A program made the translations under genes and the position numbers. Positions 34,714 to 44,140 of a DNA stretch of 64,000 nucleotides are shown here, piece after piece (within the stretch, counting starts at the first letter, position 1; every line of letters begins with the position of its first letter). The notes beneath the pieces are model-generated. The model searched no databases, had not been told where the DNA came from, and saw only the letters and a program-made list of their open reading frames with translations. Origin of the DNA: Fulvivirga ulvae (lineage in GTDB: Bacteria; Bacteroidota; Bacteroidia; Cytophagales; Cyclobacteriaceae); assembly GCF_021389975.1 (NCBI RefSeq), contig NZ_CP089981.1, positions 2,939,501-3,003,500 of the forward strand. Reading direction: 5' to 3'.

Positions 34714-37218
34714 ATGAAACAAAAATTACTATGCCTTTTTCTGCTTACATTTTTTTTCGGCGAGGCATTCTCCCAAATAAGCATTACAGGTACCGTAGTG
34801 GATGCCCGGCAAAATGCTGTGCCCTGGGCGACAGTTAAGTTAAGCGGTAATAATAAAACATCAGGAACAACGACTGATCAATCCGGAGCTTTTGCCATCG
34901 AACTGGCCGATACCGGTACCTATGAGGTTGAAGTGCGCTTTATGGGTTATGAAACTTTCAAAAGATCCTATGCATTTACAGAATATCAAGCCTATGATCT
35001 GGGAACTATATTACTCAATGAGCTTGCGCAGGAACTTCAAACCGTTGAAATACTCGGAAGGTTACAGCATGATTACAATAGCGATTATTCATTTTCGGCC
35101 ACAAAAACCGCTATTAAAAATAAGGAGCTCCCACAGTCAGTATCTACAGTTACCAAAGAGCTGATTGCAGACCGGCAGGCTTTTCAGTTGGCCGATGCCG
35201 TCAAGATCGTGAGTGGAGTAGCTCCCTCAAGCTACTACAATCAATACAATATCCGGGGTATCAGTCAAAACGAAGAGGGGCAGATCATCAATGGTATGCG
35301 TACCCGTCAATATTATTTCCTGCAGCCCATTACCTCTCATATAGAGCGTGCGGAGGTATTGAAAGGGCCTGCCTCCGTTACTTTTTCCACCGTTGATCCG
35401 GGCGGGAGTATTAACATGGTTACCAAAAAACCGCTGGCAGAATCGCGCAAGTCCATCAGTCTGGGCGCAGGCAGCTTCAGTACAATACGTGCTGCGTTGG
35501 ATTTTACCGGGCCTTTGAATGAATCCAAAACTTTGCTTTACAGGATCAATGGTGCTTTGCAAAAAGCAAAATCTTACCGTGACCTGGTTACGAATGATGC
35601 CGCGCTGTTTGCACCATCCATTAGCTATATCCCTAATGACAAAACAGCAATCAATGTTGAAATGATTTATAGCAACAGTACAGGGACACTGGATCGTGGA
35701 CAGCCTATTTTTGGCGCTGTTGCAGGTAAAACCGACTTGAATAGCACGCCTATCAGCTTAAATTTAGGTGCTTCCAATGATTACTTCATCTCGAAGGAGT
35801 TCATGATCATGACCAACTTTACCCACAAGTTCAGTGATAAGATCAGTTTCAATACAGCCTATATGAAACAAACCTGGTCGGAAGACTTGCAGGAACACAG
35901 GACTACCAATGGTTTTGCCGTGGACATCAATAACCAGCCTGTCACCAGCCTGGCGGCTATGAGGTTTATACAGCGCCAGCAGTTTTGGGACACTGATAAC
36001 CTGAACTCATACCTGAACTTTGATTTTGATTTCGGCAAGGTTTCTAACCAGTTACTGGTAGGATATGATGTCAGTCGCTGGCATAAAACAAAAGGCGGAG
36101 GACAAAACTCTGCGCGTGGTTATCTGCTAAAAGATGGTACGGCTACCTCGTCCTTTGACCCGGCCAATGCAGATGCTTATGAGACTATAACCATAGACGG
36201 CCAGGTATTACCCAAACCCAATGTTGATCATTTTGATCTTGCCAATCCGCAATACACCATTAAAAACGTGCAGGATTATGTGATTAACTCACGTATAGCC
36301 GTACCCTCTGCGCTTACCACTACGCATGCCATCTATGTGCAGGAACAATTAAAACTGGGCAAACTTTTGGCATTATTCAGCCTGAGAAGGGAATGGTTTA
36401 AAGATATTACCAACTACGAAGCCCCCAACGAAAGTGAGTTTACCAATGAAGCATGGCTTCCAAGAGTAGGACTTAGTTACGAAGTTGCACCTCAGGTCAA
36501 TGTTTATGCTACCTACCTGGAAGGGTATCAGCCGCAGTCAAATACGGTTACGCTTATGCCTAATACAGGAGCCTTTTTCTGGGACCCTAATTCACCGGCT
36601 CGTTTCAAGCCACTTATTAGTGATCTGAAAGAAATGGGCGCCAAGGGTGAATTTTTCAATAGGCGAGTTACTATGAGTGTGGCATTTTATGAGATCAATC
36701 AGAAAAACATATTGATCAATGCTAACCTTCCCGCTTTTCCTGATTCGCTGGTGCAAAGAGGTGCTGACAGAAGCCGTGGCTTTGAATGGGATTTAGCAGG
36801 ATATATTTTATCTAACCTGCAGGTTAATGCCTCCTACAGCTATATTGATGCCCGTATCGTAACAGATCAGGATGAAAGCCTTAACGGAAAACGCAAAGAG
36901 AACACACCTGTAAACAGTGCCAACATTTGGGCGCGGTACGATTTCCCCCGCTCCACTTTTTTAAAGGACCTGGGAATAGGTGCCGGGCTTCAATACAGCG
37001 GAAGCAAGATCCCATGGTTTACCCGCGACTTTACTGTGCCGGCATATACCATCATGGATATGGCGATATATTATAACCCGGCAAAAACGAATATGCAGTT
37101 GGCTCTGAATGTCAACAACGTACTGGACAAGACCTATTGGATCGGCGCTCAAAATTACCTGCGCCTGTTTCCAGGCGCACCGCGAAATTTTATGATTACT
37201 GCGACTTATAATTTTTAA
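34714..37218 (+). CDS. TonB-dependent siderophore-type receptor
   Basis: An 834-residue outer-membrane receptor. It has a signal peptide (residues 1-20), a carboxypeptidase-like domain (about 23-110, GTVVDARQNAVPWATVKLSG), a plug (ELPQSVSTVTKELIADRQAF; IRGISQNEEGQIINGMRTRQ; VLKGPASVTFSTVDPGGSIN) and a 22-strand-type barrel. The PQSVSVVT-like plug motif and the FSTVDPGGSINMVTKKP signature mark the siderophore-receptor group (FhuA/FecA-like). It likely imports an iron chelate or a related small molecule. It is followed after five bases by ABC-2 type transporter genes, not by a siderophore permease. Confidence 0.9.
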   Translation: MKQKLLCLFLLTFFFGEAFSQISITGTVVDARQNAVPWATVKLSGNNKTSGTTTDQSGAFAIELADTGTYEVEVRFMGYETFKRSYAFTEYQAYDLGTILLNELAQELQTVEILGRLQHDYNSDYSFSATKTAIKNKELPQSVSTVTKELIADRQAFQLADAVKIVSGVAPSSYYNQYNIRGISQNEEGQIINGMRTRQYYFLQPITSHIERAEVLKGPASVTFSTVDPGGSINMVTKKPLAESRKSISLGAGSFSTIRAALDFTGPLNESKTLLYRINGALQKAKSYRDLVTNDAALFAPSISYIPNDKTAINVEMIYSNSTGTLDRGQPIFGAVAGKTDLNSTPISLNLGASNDYFISKEFMIMTNFTHKFSDKISFNTAYMKQTWSEDLQEHRTTNGFAVDINNQPVTSLAAMRFIQRQQFWDTDNLNSYLNFDFDFGKVSNQLLVGYDVSRWHKTKGGGQNSARGYLLKDGTATSSFDPANADAYETITIDGQVLPKPNVDHFDLANPQYTIKNVQDYVINSRIAVPSALTTTHAIYVQEQLKLGKLLALFSLRREWFKDITNYEAPNESEFTNEAWLPRVGLSYEVAPQVNVYATYLEGYQPQSNTVTLMPNTGAFFWDPNSPARFKPLISDLKEMGAKGEFFNRRVTMSVAFYEINQKNILINANLPAFPDSLVQRGADRSRGFEWDLAGYILSNLQVNASYSYIDARIVTDQDESLNGKRKENTPVNSANIWARYDFPRSTFLKDLGIGAGLQYSGSKIPWFTRDFTVPAYTIMDMAIYYNPAKTNMQLALNVNNVLDKTYWIGAQNYLRLFPGAPRNFMITATYNF

Positions 37219-37223
37219 ATACT

Positions 37224-38669
37224 ATGCAAAGAGGATCAGTTTTACTCATCGCAAAGCACTTTTGGCTAAACACTTTCAGAACCAGAGCCATCCTTCCGGT
37301 AATAGGCATTATGGTTTTGGTGGTAGCATATGCTGCTTACAGTGGATGGAAAAGTTACTCAACACACAATGATATCCGGATGCACTATCAGCAGGAGGCC
37401 CGGAAGAGTTGGGAAGGTAATCCGGATAAACACCCGCACCGAATGGCTCATTATGGTTCATTTGCTTTCAGGCTCAAGCATGCCCTCAGCATGTTTGACT
37501 TTGGGCTGGAGAGCTTTACAGGCAATGCCGTATTTCTCGAAGCACACAAGCAAAATACAGTGAACTTCTCCGAAGCGAGTTTCTCTACCGGATTGCTGCG
37601 TTTCGGTGAGATAAGCATGGCCATGATATTGCAGATTATCCTGCCACTGGTTATTTTCTTTCTGGGATTTGTAGCTGTGGCTGTAGAAAGGGAAAATGGC
37701 ACCTTGAAAATCATCCTCTCCCAGGGTGCGGGCTGGAAAGCAATACTTATCGGCAAATCGCTGAGCTTACTGGGGCTTGCCATGCTCTTTTTTCTTCCGG
37801 TGGTACTGGTAATGTTATTACTGCTTACCACTGCGGAAGGAGGGCTTACGGCTGATATATGGTTAAGGTATGCGGGTATATTTGCCGGCTATTTGGTATT
37901 CTACCTGATCATAAGCATTATAACCGTTTTGGTTTCTGCCGTTAGCAGATCATCCAAAGATGCTCTGGTCAAGCTGCTGGCAGTTTGGCTGTTCTTTTTT
38001 ATCGTGTTGCCCCGAACCACACAGGCACTGGGTAGCTACTTTTACACCTCACCTTCCAAGATAGAGTTTGAATCTGGTATTGAAAAAGAGCTTATTCAGG
38101 CCGGAGATAGCCATAACCCTGATGATCCGCATTTTAAGCACTTGAAAGATTCGGTTTTACAGGCGCATCAGGTCAGCTCTGTAGAAGAATTGCCTTTTAA
38201 CTACAGCGGGTTTGTGATGCGGGAAGGTGAAAAATTAAGTACACATATATATAATGATCATCTTAAGGAGCTGCTACAGACCTATAAAAAACAGAATGGT
38301 ATTACCCGGTTTGCAGCAGCCGTTAATCCCTATATAGCTATCAAAAACCTCTCTATGGCCCTTTCGGGAACTGATTTTGAATCATATATAGATTTTCAAA
38401 AGCAGGCAGAGGCGTACCGGTACCGGCTGGCACAGAAGATGAACGAGCTGCAAATGGAATTGATCAGCAACAAAAAGCCGGGGCCGGATGATAAGCCACA
38501 TACTATCGACCGGGAGCATTGGAAGGAATTCGAAGATTTTAAATATAAGTTCACCTCCATAGGTACAGCGCTCCGTAGCGAATGGTGGTCAGTAATATCC
38601 CTTGTAAGCTGGTCTGTAGCTTCTATTGGAGGCCTTGTTTATTTGTCTAAAAAAGTAAAGTCTATCTAA
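37224..38669 (+). CDS. ABC-2-type transporter permease with DUF3526-like domain
   Basis: A 481-residue integral membrane protein. A first helix (about 25-45) is followed by a large extracytoplasmic loop. A group of helices follows, containing the cytoplasmic motif VERENGTLKIILSQGAGWKAI, a second periplasmic region and a last helix near the end. This matches NosY/DUF3526-like permeases found in pairs in Bacteroidota. It pairs with the permease and ATPase that follow. Direction of transport cannot be read from sequence, but ABC-2 systems are usually exporters. Confidence 0.85.
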   Translation: MQRGSVLLIAKHFWLNTFRTRAILPVIGIMVLVVAYAAYSGWKSYSTHNDIRMHYQQEARKSWEGNPDKHPHRMAHYGSFAFRLKHALSMFDFGLESFTGNAVFLEAHKQNTVNFSEASFSTGLLRFGEISMAMILQIILPLVIFFLGFVAVAVERENGTLKIILSQGAGWKAILIGKSLSLLGLAMLFFLPVVLVMLLLLTTAEGGLTADIWLRYAGIFAGYLVFYLIISIITVLVSAVSRSSKDALVKLLAVWLFFFIVLPRTTQALGSYFYTSPSKIEFESGIEKELIQAGDSHNPDDPHFKHLKDSVLQAHQVSSVEELPFNYSGFVMREGEKLSTHIYNDHLKELLQTYKKQNGITRFAAAVNPYIAIKNLSMALSGTDFESYIDFQKQAEAYRYRLAQKMNELQMELISNKKPGPDDKPHTIDREHWKEFEDFKYKFTSIGTALRSEWWSVISLVSWSVASIGGLVYLSKKVKSI

Positions 38670-38671
38670 CC

Positions 38672-40039
38672 ATGTATTCACTGATATTAAAACAATTCAT
38701 TCGCTCAAAAACGGTTATGGTCACTACTCTGCTGATCCTTGTACTGGGAGTGGTTAGCATTCTTATAGGAGAGCAGTTTCTGGCAAAGCAGGAAAAGGCA
38801 ATTGCCGAAGTTACTACACATCAGAAGGAACATATAGCCCGAAATGTAAACTGGATTGATAAGGAAATGGGATTGCTACTCTACTATCTGCGTTTTGCCC
38901 TGATCAATTCACCGGATAACCTGACGGCATTGTCTATAGGGCAACGAGATGTAAATGCCAGCATTCAAAATGTAACCATTCGCAACCTTGAGGGGCAGCG
39001 GTACGATACTGACCTTTACAACCCGACAAGCCTGCAATCTGGCAACCTCGATTTTGGCTTTGTGATCATTTACCTTTTTCCCCTGCTCATCATTGCCTTT
39101 ACGTATGACCTGCTCTCTGAAGAAAAAGAGAAAGGAACCTGGAGGCTGGTGGCTATTCAATCAAAGTCTGTTCGGGGCTATTTATTAAAAAAACTATCTG
39201 TAAGGGCATTACTTATACTGGCTGCACTGTTGCTGCTGTTTGGTATTGCTGCTGTTGAGCTTTCTCTTTCTTTCAGCGAAACTTTGATGGCCTTTGCAGT
39301 ACTCGGTTTTATGTATCTGGCCTTCTGGCTGGCCCTGTGCTTTTGGGTGGTATCATGGCAGCGCAATTCGAGCTTCAATGCGCTTACGCTGCTCTCCTTA
39401 TGGGTAGTATTGGCCATACTTTTACCGGCTTCGGTAAATAACTTTGTGGCCAACATGTACCCGGTGCCTGAGGCTTTGAGCACCATGGTAAAACAGCGGG
39501 ACGGCTACCATGAAAAGTGGGATATGGACAAGAAGCCAACAATGGATAAATTCTATGCCCATTACCCACAATTTGAAAAATACACCCTGCCGGACGATAA
39601 TTTTAGCTGGCTCTGGTATTATGCCATGCAACAAATGGGGGATGATGAGTCGCGCCAACAGAGTGAAGCTATGCGCGAAAAGATCATGCAAAGAGAAAAG
39701 GCCAGTAATACGGCGGCCCTCTTCATGCCAACCATGCATACCCAGCTATTATTTAATAATCTGGCCGGGAGTAGTCTGGCAAACCATATGAAGTTTCTGG
39801 ATCATACCCAGGCCTTCCATGAAAAGGTGAGAATGTACTTCTACCCTAAAATATTTGAAGGAGCATCGGTAAATACTGTAGACTGGCAGCAATTTACCCC
39901 GGAGTATTTCTCTGAAAATCCTGAGATAAACTGGGCTCGTGCCATATTGCCCTTGCTGGTATTCATAGCTGCCTTCTTCATACTGGCAGCAGTTAATTTA
40001 AAAAGATCAAAGTGGCGTAGTCCCGGATCATTGGTTTAA
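38672..40039 (+). CDS. ABC-2-type transporter permease with DUF3526-like domain, second subunit
   Basis: A 455-residue membrane protein with the same plan: an N-terminal helix (about 15-35), a periplasmic loop, DLLSEEKEKGTWRLVAIQSK (the coupling motif), several helices, a second large loop, and a final helix at about 425-445. It starts two bases after the first permease stop, so the two form a heterodimer by likely translational coupling. Confidence 0.85.
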   Translation: MYSLILKQFIRSKTVMVTTLLILVLGVVSILIGEQFLAKQEKAIAEVTTHQKEHIARNVNWIDKEMGLLLYYLRFALINSPDNLTALSIGQRDVNASIQNVTIRNLEGQRYDTDLYNPTSLQSGNLDFGFVIIYLFPLLIIAFTYDLLSEEKEKGTWRLVAIQSKSVRGYLLKKLSVRALLILAALLLLFGIAAVELSLSFSETLMAFAVLGFMYLAFWLALCFWVVSWQRNSSFNALTLLSLWVVLAILLPASVNNFVANMYPVPEALSTMVKQRDGYHEKWDMDKKPTMDKFYAHYPQFEKYTLPDDNFSWLWYYAMQQMGDDESRQQSEAMREKIMQREKASNTAALFMPTMHTQLLFNNLAGSSLANHMKFLDHTQAFHEKVRMYFYPKIFEGASVNTVDWQQFTPEYFSENPEINWARAILPLLVFIAAFFILAAVNLKRSKWRSPGSLV

Positions 40040-40062
40040 AGACAACTCAAAAAAAATTAGAT

Positions 40063-40764
40063 ATGCTGAAAGCAACGAACCTCACTAAAAAATACGGCAA
40101 TTTTACTGCCCTTAATGCGCTCAACCTGTCTGTGGAGGCAGGTGATATATTTTGCTTGTTAGGAGCCAATGGAGCCGGCAAGTCTACTACCATTAACTTG
40201 TTCCTCAACTTCATTGAGCCTACTACCGGCGAGGCAGCCATTAACTCGATGAATGTAACCCAATACCCCGGTGAAACCAAGCAAGTACTGGCCTATATCC
40301 CGGAAAACCTGATGCTCTACTCCAATTTAACCGGGCTGGAGAACCTGGACTTTTTCTGCGGTTTGGGAGGAAAGCGCTACTCCCGGGAGCAGCTGGAAGG
40401 ACTCCTTGAGCAGTCAGGATTACAAAAGGCATTTATTCACCGGCGTGTGAGTAGCTACTCCAAAGGCATGCGCCAAAAGGTAGGGATAGCGCTGGCCAGG
40501 GCAAGGGAAGCCAGTGTGCTCCTGCTTGATGAGCCTACCTCCGGACTTGATCCTAAAGCCAGTAATGAATTTTCAGAACTGCTGCTTGAAATGAAAGGCA
40601 AAGGTGTGGCTACTTTGATGGCTACCCATGACCTGTTCAGGGCAAAAGATACCGGGACACATATCGGTATTATGAAAGAGGGCGTACTGGTGGAGCAATT
40701 CAAGTCTGATGACGTTAGTTTTCAGGACCTGGAGAAGTTATATCTCAGGCACATGCATAACTAG
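40063..40764 (+). CDS. ABC transporter ATP-binding protein
   Basis: A 233-residue ATPase: Walker A GANGAGKST (34-42), the ABC signature YSKGMRQKVGIALA, Walker B VLLLDEPTSGLDPKA and the switch histidine in MATHDLF. It follows the permeases after 23 bases and powers them. The TonB receptor plus ABC-2 set occurs in several Bacteroidota and may handle a metallophore or a peptide. Confidence 0.92.
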   Translation: MLKATNLTKKYGNFTALNALNLSVEAGDIFCLLGANGAGKSTTINLFLNFIEPTTGEAAINSMNVTQYPGETKQVLAYIPENLMLYSNLTGLENLDFFCGLGGKRYSREQLEGLLEQSGLQKAFIHRRVSSYSKGMRQKVGIALARAREASVLLLDEPTSGLDPKASNEFSELLLEMKGKGVATLMATHDLFRAKDTGTHIGIMKEGVLVEQFKSDDVSFQDLEKLYLRHMHN

Positions 40765-40883
40765 TCCGGTGCCCTTCAGGGCAGGCTGATGGGGTAATGC
40801 AAAATCTTGCGATAAAAATCCGATATTTACTTAGTGAGGCTTATTGCGGGCACCACTTCATGTTAGGCTAAAAGCAACCGGAT

Positions 40884-41612
40884 ATGGAAACATCAAAAAT
40901 ACTGGAGTTGATCAGCAGAGGCAGGACAGACTTTATTTTAGAGTTGATCAGGAAAGAGAATTGGAAAGAGCTGCTCACTGAGGGTAGAATAAAACCCCTG
41001 CAATGGCTGGTTTATTATAATGATGTAACCGGGCTGAGGGCAGTTATGGAAAGTGGAGGCACACTGGAAAGTATAAATATTAATGATGAGTTGGGTAATG
41101 CAGCCTTCTTCGGACATTGGAAAGTGTGTGATTTTTTGATCAATCAGGGAGCAGATGTAAACTATCATGTGGACAAGACCCATGAAACCGCGCTTCACAA
41201 TGCACTGGCAAAAGCCGGGCGTCCCTATTATTTCTATGTGGTGAAACTACTGGTTGAAAAAGGGGCAAATGTTAATAAAAAAACGATTCCCGGTCTGGAA
41301 ACAGGTGCATTTATGAGAGATGTGAGGACCAAAGGGGAAACGCCACTTCATAGAGCGGCAGCCTACGCCGATGAGCAAACCATCCGCTTCTTAATTGAAA
41401 ATGGTGCTGACAAACAGTCGCGTGATGCTCACGGAGATTCACCGCTAAGCTGGGCCAGCGAGCATTTGAGACCAGGCCGTATTTTGTCATTACTGGCCTT
41501 TGGAGAATTTTCAATAGCTGAAGGGCATAAGTTCAAAAATGTAAGCGATCATGGTCAGGGCTGGGGCAATGCTATGGACTGGAACCTGATAGGAGATTAT
41601 TTGCCTGAATAA
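40884..41612 (+). CDS. ankyrin repeat protein
   Basis: A 242-residue cytoplasmic protein with about five ankyrin repeats: NAAFFGHWKVCDFLINQGAD, ALHNALAKAGR then VVKLLVEKGANVN, and TPLHRAAAYADEQTIRFLIE then SPLSWASEHL. Such domains bind other proteins. There is no signal peptide or enzymatic part. It is alone, and is separated from the lanthipeptide-like gene by a hairpin. Confidence 0.85.
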   Translation: METSKILELISRGRTDFILELIRKENWKELLTEGRIKPLQWLVYYNDVTGLRAVMESGGTLESININDELGNAAFFGHWKVCDFLINQGADVNYHVDKTHETALHNALAKAGRPYYFYVVKLLVEKGANVNKKTIPGLETGAFMRDVRTKGETPLHRAAAYADEQTIRFLIENGADKQSRDAHGDSPLSWASEHLRPGRILSLLAFGEFSIAEGHKFKNVSDHGQGWGNAMDWNLIGDYLPE

Positions 41613-41623
41613 AATAGAAGTAA

Positions 41624-41651
41624 CCTGACATGGGCGAGTATCCATGTCAGG
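41624..41651. terminator. bidirectional hairpin terminator between convergent genes
   Basis: CCTGACATGG and CCATGTCAGG form a perfect 10-base-pair stem with an 8-base loop. It lies between the ankyrin gene and the convergent precursor-peptide gene, and can serve either strand. Confidence 0.6.
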
Positions 41652-41659
41652 CAGCTTCA

Positions 41660-41899
41660 TTATCCGAGGTCTAGTGGCAGACACAAAGGAAAATGCGTTT
41701 GAGTGCATGTGTTGGCCGTGGCAAAATCACAATGAATAGGTGAAGTATGACAGGCCAGCGCATTGGTTACTGTACAAACAGTGCTTCTGGGAATTTGAGC
41801 CCCACCTTTTACCGTTTCCGCTTCTTTGCCCATCGGCGTAAAACTCGTAACCAAACTGGTTACTTTTAACTCTTTCAGGATTAATTTTTTCTTTTTCAT
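41660..41899 (-). CDS. orphan lanthipeptide-type precursor (pinensin-like leader)
   Basis: A 79-residue peptide. The leader reads KKLILKELKVTSLVTSF, matching the K-L-x-L-K-x-L-K-V-x-S-x-V-T pattern of Bacteroidota class I lanthipeptide leaders such as pinensin, and ends in a double-glycine site (residues 32-33, ETVKGG). The 46-residue core has five Cys (42, 50, 57, 65, 73), spaced by seven or eight residues, and about ten Ser/Thr. These are the elements needed for dehydration and thioether ring formation. No LanB, LanC or peptidase-transporter is visible in the window. Function as a ribosomal peptide product is inferred from the leader and core; it could be modified by enzymes elsewhere in the genome. 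Confidence 0.72.
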   Translation of the reverse strand: MKKKKLILKELKVTSLVTSFTPMGKEAETVKGGAQIPRSTVCTVTNALACHTSPIHCDFATANTCTQTHFPLCLPLDLG

Positions 41900-42378
41900 T
41901 ATTACTTTAGTTAGGTTAAAAATGGTTGGTTAAGGGGTTTATTTGCCCCTGATGCAGGGTTCGGTTGATGCCTGATATTAATTCCTGCGAACTGGCATTT
42001 TGAAATCCGGAGTATGAAACTCCGGAACCTTTATTCATGAAATGACTCCGATGGTGATCTGCAAACCTGTTAGTTTTTTGACCGCCAATAATCGATACTG
42101 TAAATTTACCATTCCCGGCAGGCAAAAATGGAAAGGGATTGACGAATCGCTGTTTTCAATTGACGAAAGCCTGCTATCGGTTGATCTGTACTTTGATTCC
42201 GCTAGTGTTAGCAGACGCTTGAGGAGGCCGGGCAAAAGTGATCCTTGGCTCTGGTGCCGGAAGAGGCTCTGAGACGGCTTTCAATACAAAGGGTTGATGG
42301 TGAAAATATAATCCACTACCAAAAAAAGCATTATTTGCTTACATTGGTTATTCTCAGATCCGAATTTGAAATTGACCC
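41900..42378. other. 479-base gene-free region upstream of precursor peptide
   Basis: No convincing gene. A perfect hairpin TCCGGAGT-ATGAA-ACTCCGGA is at 42006-42026, about 107 bases upstream of the precursor start on its strand. It could be in the precursor's leader or mark a transcript end. The rest looks like divergent promoter space with the LuxR-type gene on the right. Confidence 0.35.
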
Positions 42379-42858
42379 ATGAGTCGCATAAAGCAAATAT
42401 TTCTTAAATCGAAATACATCATCATATATGGTGTATCCATGGCCCTCATGGTCTTTATACTTAAATGGCTTCAATGGAAATACCTGATTGCCGATAACTC
42501 GCTGGATCTTTATACCGGTCTCATAGCAATTTTTTTTACCATATTAGGCGTGTGGGTGGCTACTCAACTAGCCAGAAGCAAAGTAAGGACAGTGGTGGTA
42601 GAAAAAGAGATCTACCGGAACAGACCTGAAGATGACGAAATAGATGAAGCCGAACTAAAGAAGCTGAACCTGACTACCCGTGAATATGAAGTACTGCAGC
42701 TGATAGCTCAGGGTAATACCAATGCTGAAATCGCCGAAAGATTGTTTTTGTCACTTAGCACAGTTAAGACTCATGTGTCTAACCTTTTTGTTAAGATGGA
42801 AGTGAAGAACAGAACCCAGGCAATAGAAAAGGCTAACAGGTTAAAACTAACGGCATAG
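42379..42858 (+). CDS. membrane-bound LuxR-type helix-turn-helix regulator
   Basis: A 159-residue protein: two transmembrane helices (about 12-35 and 45-65), an acidic linker (RPEDDEIDEAELKKLN), then a LuxR/GerE domain with LTTREYEVLQLIAQGNTNAE and RLFLSLSTVKTHVSNLFVKM. Coupling of a membrane anchor to a LuxR domain without a receiver is a Bacteroidota form that senses at the membrane by unknown means. It may control the DUF4199 gene downstream. Confidence 0.88.
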   Translation: MSRIKQIFLKSKYIIIYGVSMALMVFILKWLQWKYLIADNSLDLYTGLIAIFFTILGVWVATQLARSKVRTVVVEKEIYRNRPEDDEIDEAELKKLNLTTREYEVLQLIAQGNTNAEIAERLFLSLSTVKTHVSNLFVKMEVKNRTQAIEKANRLKLTA

Positions 42859-43002
42859 GCAAACTCATACTTTGGTATGAATTTGTGCATTTTGGTACTA
42901 AAGTATGAACGGTACAGGCGCTTGTTGATATTAAATTTGTTTCGTAAGTATTCGGCTTATGTGTGACTATCCGTAAGCCTGTTAAAATTGAATTATAAAC
43001 AT

Positions 43003-43539
43003 ATGAAAAGGAATGTATTAATTTTTGGTTTGGTGCTTGGTGCTATTCTCGCCGGCAATATGGTTTATATGGTTAACCTGGCATACAATAACCCCGAATT
43101 TATGAGCAACGAGCTTATGGGGTACGCTGCCATGATCATTGTTTTCTCTCTTACTTTTTTTGGCGTCAAAAATTACCGGGACAAACAGCTTAACGGAGTG
43201 ATATCATTTGGTAAGGCGTTTAAAATGAGCGCTTTAATTGCTCTGGTCGGGTCGACCATATATGTAGTGGTCTGGTTGTTTTACTACTATATATTTGTTC
43301 CTGATTTTATAGACAAGTATATCACGCACGTATTACATCAGGCTGTCGCAGACGGAGCAACTTCTGCGGATCTTGAGGCAAAATCTGCAGAGATGAATCA
43401 GTTTAAGGAGATGTACAAAAGCCCGCTTTTTGTTGTGCTTATCTCTTATACCGAGGTGCTGCCTGTGGGCCTTGTCATTGCCTTCATCAGTTCGCTGATC
43501 TTAAAGAAGAAGCCTGACGCGGTAGTAGTATCGAAATAA
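43003..43539 (+). CDS. DUF4199 family membrane protein
   Basis: About 178 residues from an ATG at 43003; an in-frame TTG lies 15 bases earlier. Four hydrophobic helices are visible: residues about 5-25, 35-52, 70-92 and 145-165. The arrangement, with an internal FGVKNYRDKQLNGVISFGKA motif after the second helix, is characteristic of DUF4199, a Bacteroidota membrane family of unknown function. The same motif appears in many members. Confidence 0.82.
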   Translation: MKRNVLIFGLVLGAILAGNMVYMVNLAYNNPEFMSNELMGYAAMIIVFSLTFFGVKNYRDKQLNGVISFGKAFKMSALIALVGSTIYVVVWLFYYYIFVPDFIDKYITHVLHQAVADGATSADLEAKSAEMNQFKEMYKSPLFVVLISYTEVLPVGLVIAFISSLILKKKPDAVVVSK

Positions 43540-43613
43540 AAAACAGACCGGTGTATAGTATTGTAGTTTGCAGGTATCCCGGGTTTGAGGCACACCTTCT
43601 GGAAGCTTTTTAT

Positions 43614-43709
43614 TCAACTACCAATAATGTAAAAAAGCAGTAAGGCTATTAAAACTCCGATAACAGGAATTAGAAAGGTCAGCAGTCCCAGTCTTTCAGG
43701 TGATTTCAT
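43614..43709 (-). CDS. possible small membrane peptide
   Basis: A 31-codon frame, MKSPERLGLLTFLIPVIGVL onward, with one long hydrophobic helix and a charged N-terminus. It sits in the gap between the DUF4199 gene and the minus-strand gene ending at 43730, and is on the same strand as the latter, 20 bases downstream. Small membrane peptides of this kind are common, but there is no homology support here. Confidence 0.4.
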   Translation of the reverse strand: MKSPERLGLLTFLIPVIGVLIALLLFYIIGS

Positions 43710-43729
43710 TTTAATCGGTTATGGTTTCT

Positions 43730-44140
43730 CTAGAATTGTTGGAGCCAGCTTCTGGCCTGCTCTATGTTGTCAAAAAAGTCGGCTCTTCGGGCCCTGGCGC
43801 AGTTATTTATATCAGTAGCCATAGATTCACCTGAAGGTAACCGCTCAGAAAAGTCATTGGGTATATAAAAGGCCGCATACATGTAGCCGGATTTTATAGC
43901 CTCGTATATCCAGATATTAGCCAGCCAATCTTGTATTTCCCGTGACAAAATACCCAATTGGCATGTATCCCAAATTACTTTGGTTGTGTTGAAGTGCTTT
44001 AAGGCAAGCGTTACCTCCATCATACCTTTTTTAAAAAACTCTTGTCCGGCAGGCGCCAGCCACGTTACAAAAATTGCATGACTCCGTTCATCGTAGTCAA
44101 TGTTGAGATAATCCTTCGCGACAAGGTATTGATTAAACAT
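43730..44140 (-). CDS. hypothetical protein, possible STAS-like fold
   Basis: A 136-residue cytoplasmic protein with alternating strands and helices: LNIDYDERSHAIFVTWLAPA, EVTLALKHFNTTKVIWDTCQ, IQDWLANIWIYEAIKSGYMY and a C-terminal helix ending ARSWLQQF. This resembles the STAS/SpoIIAA-like proteins seen widely in Bacteroidota. No clear catalytic motif. The assignment is tentative. Confidence 0.55.
   Translation of the reverse strand: MFNQYLVAKDYLNIDYDERSHAIFVTWLAPAGQEFFKKGMMEVTLALKHFNTTKVIWDTCQLGILSREIQDWLANIWIYEAIKSGYMYAAFYIPNDFSERLPSGESMATDINNCARARRADFFDNIEQARSWLQQF

Noticed and set aside
37224..40764. Siderophore ABC importer downstream of the TonB receptor
   Set aside because: The permeases have ABC-2/DUF3526 form with large loops and no BtuCD-type features, and there is no substrate-binding protein in the operon.
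42042..42272. 76-codon plus-strand frame upstream of the LuxR-type gene
   Set aside because: Composition is irregular, no motif is seen, and it lies in what looks like shared promoter space. The minus-strand frames over the same region are no better.
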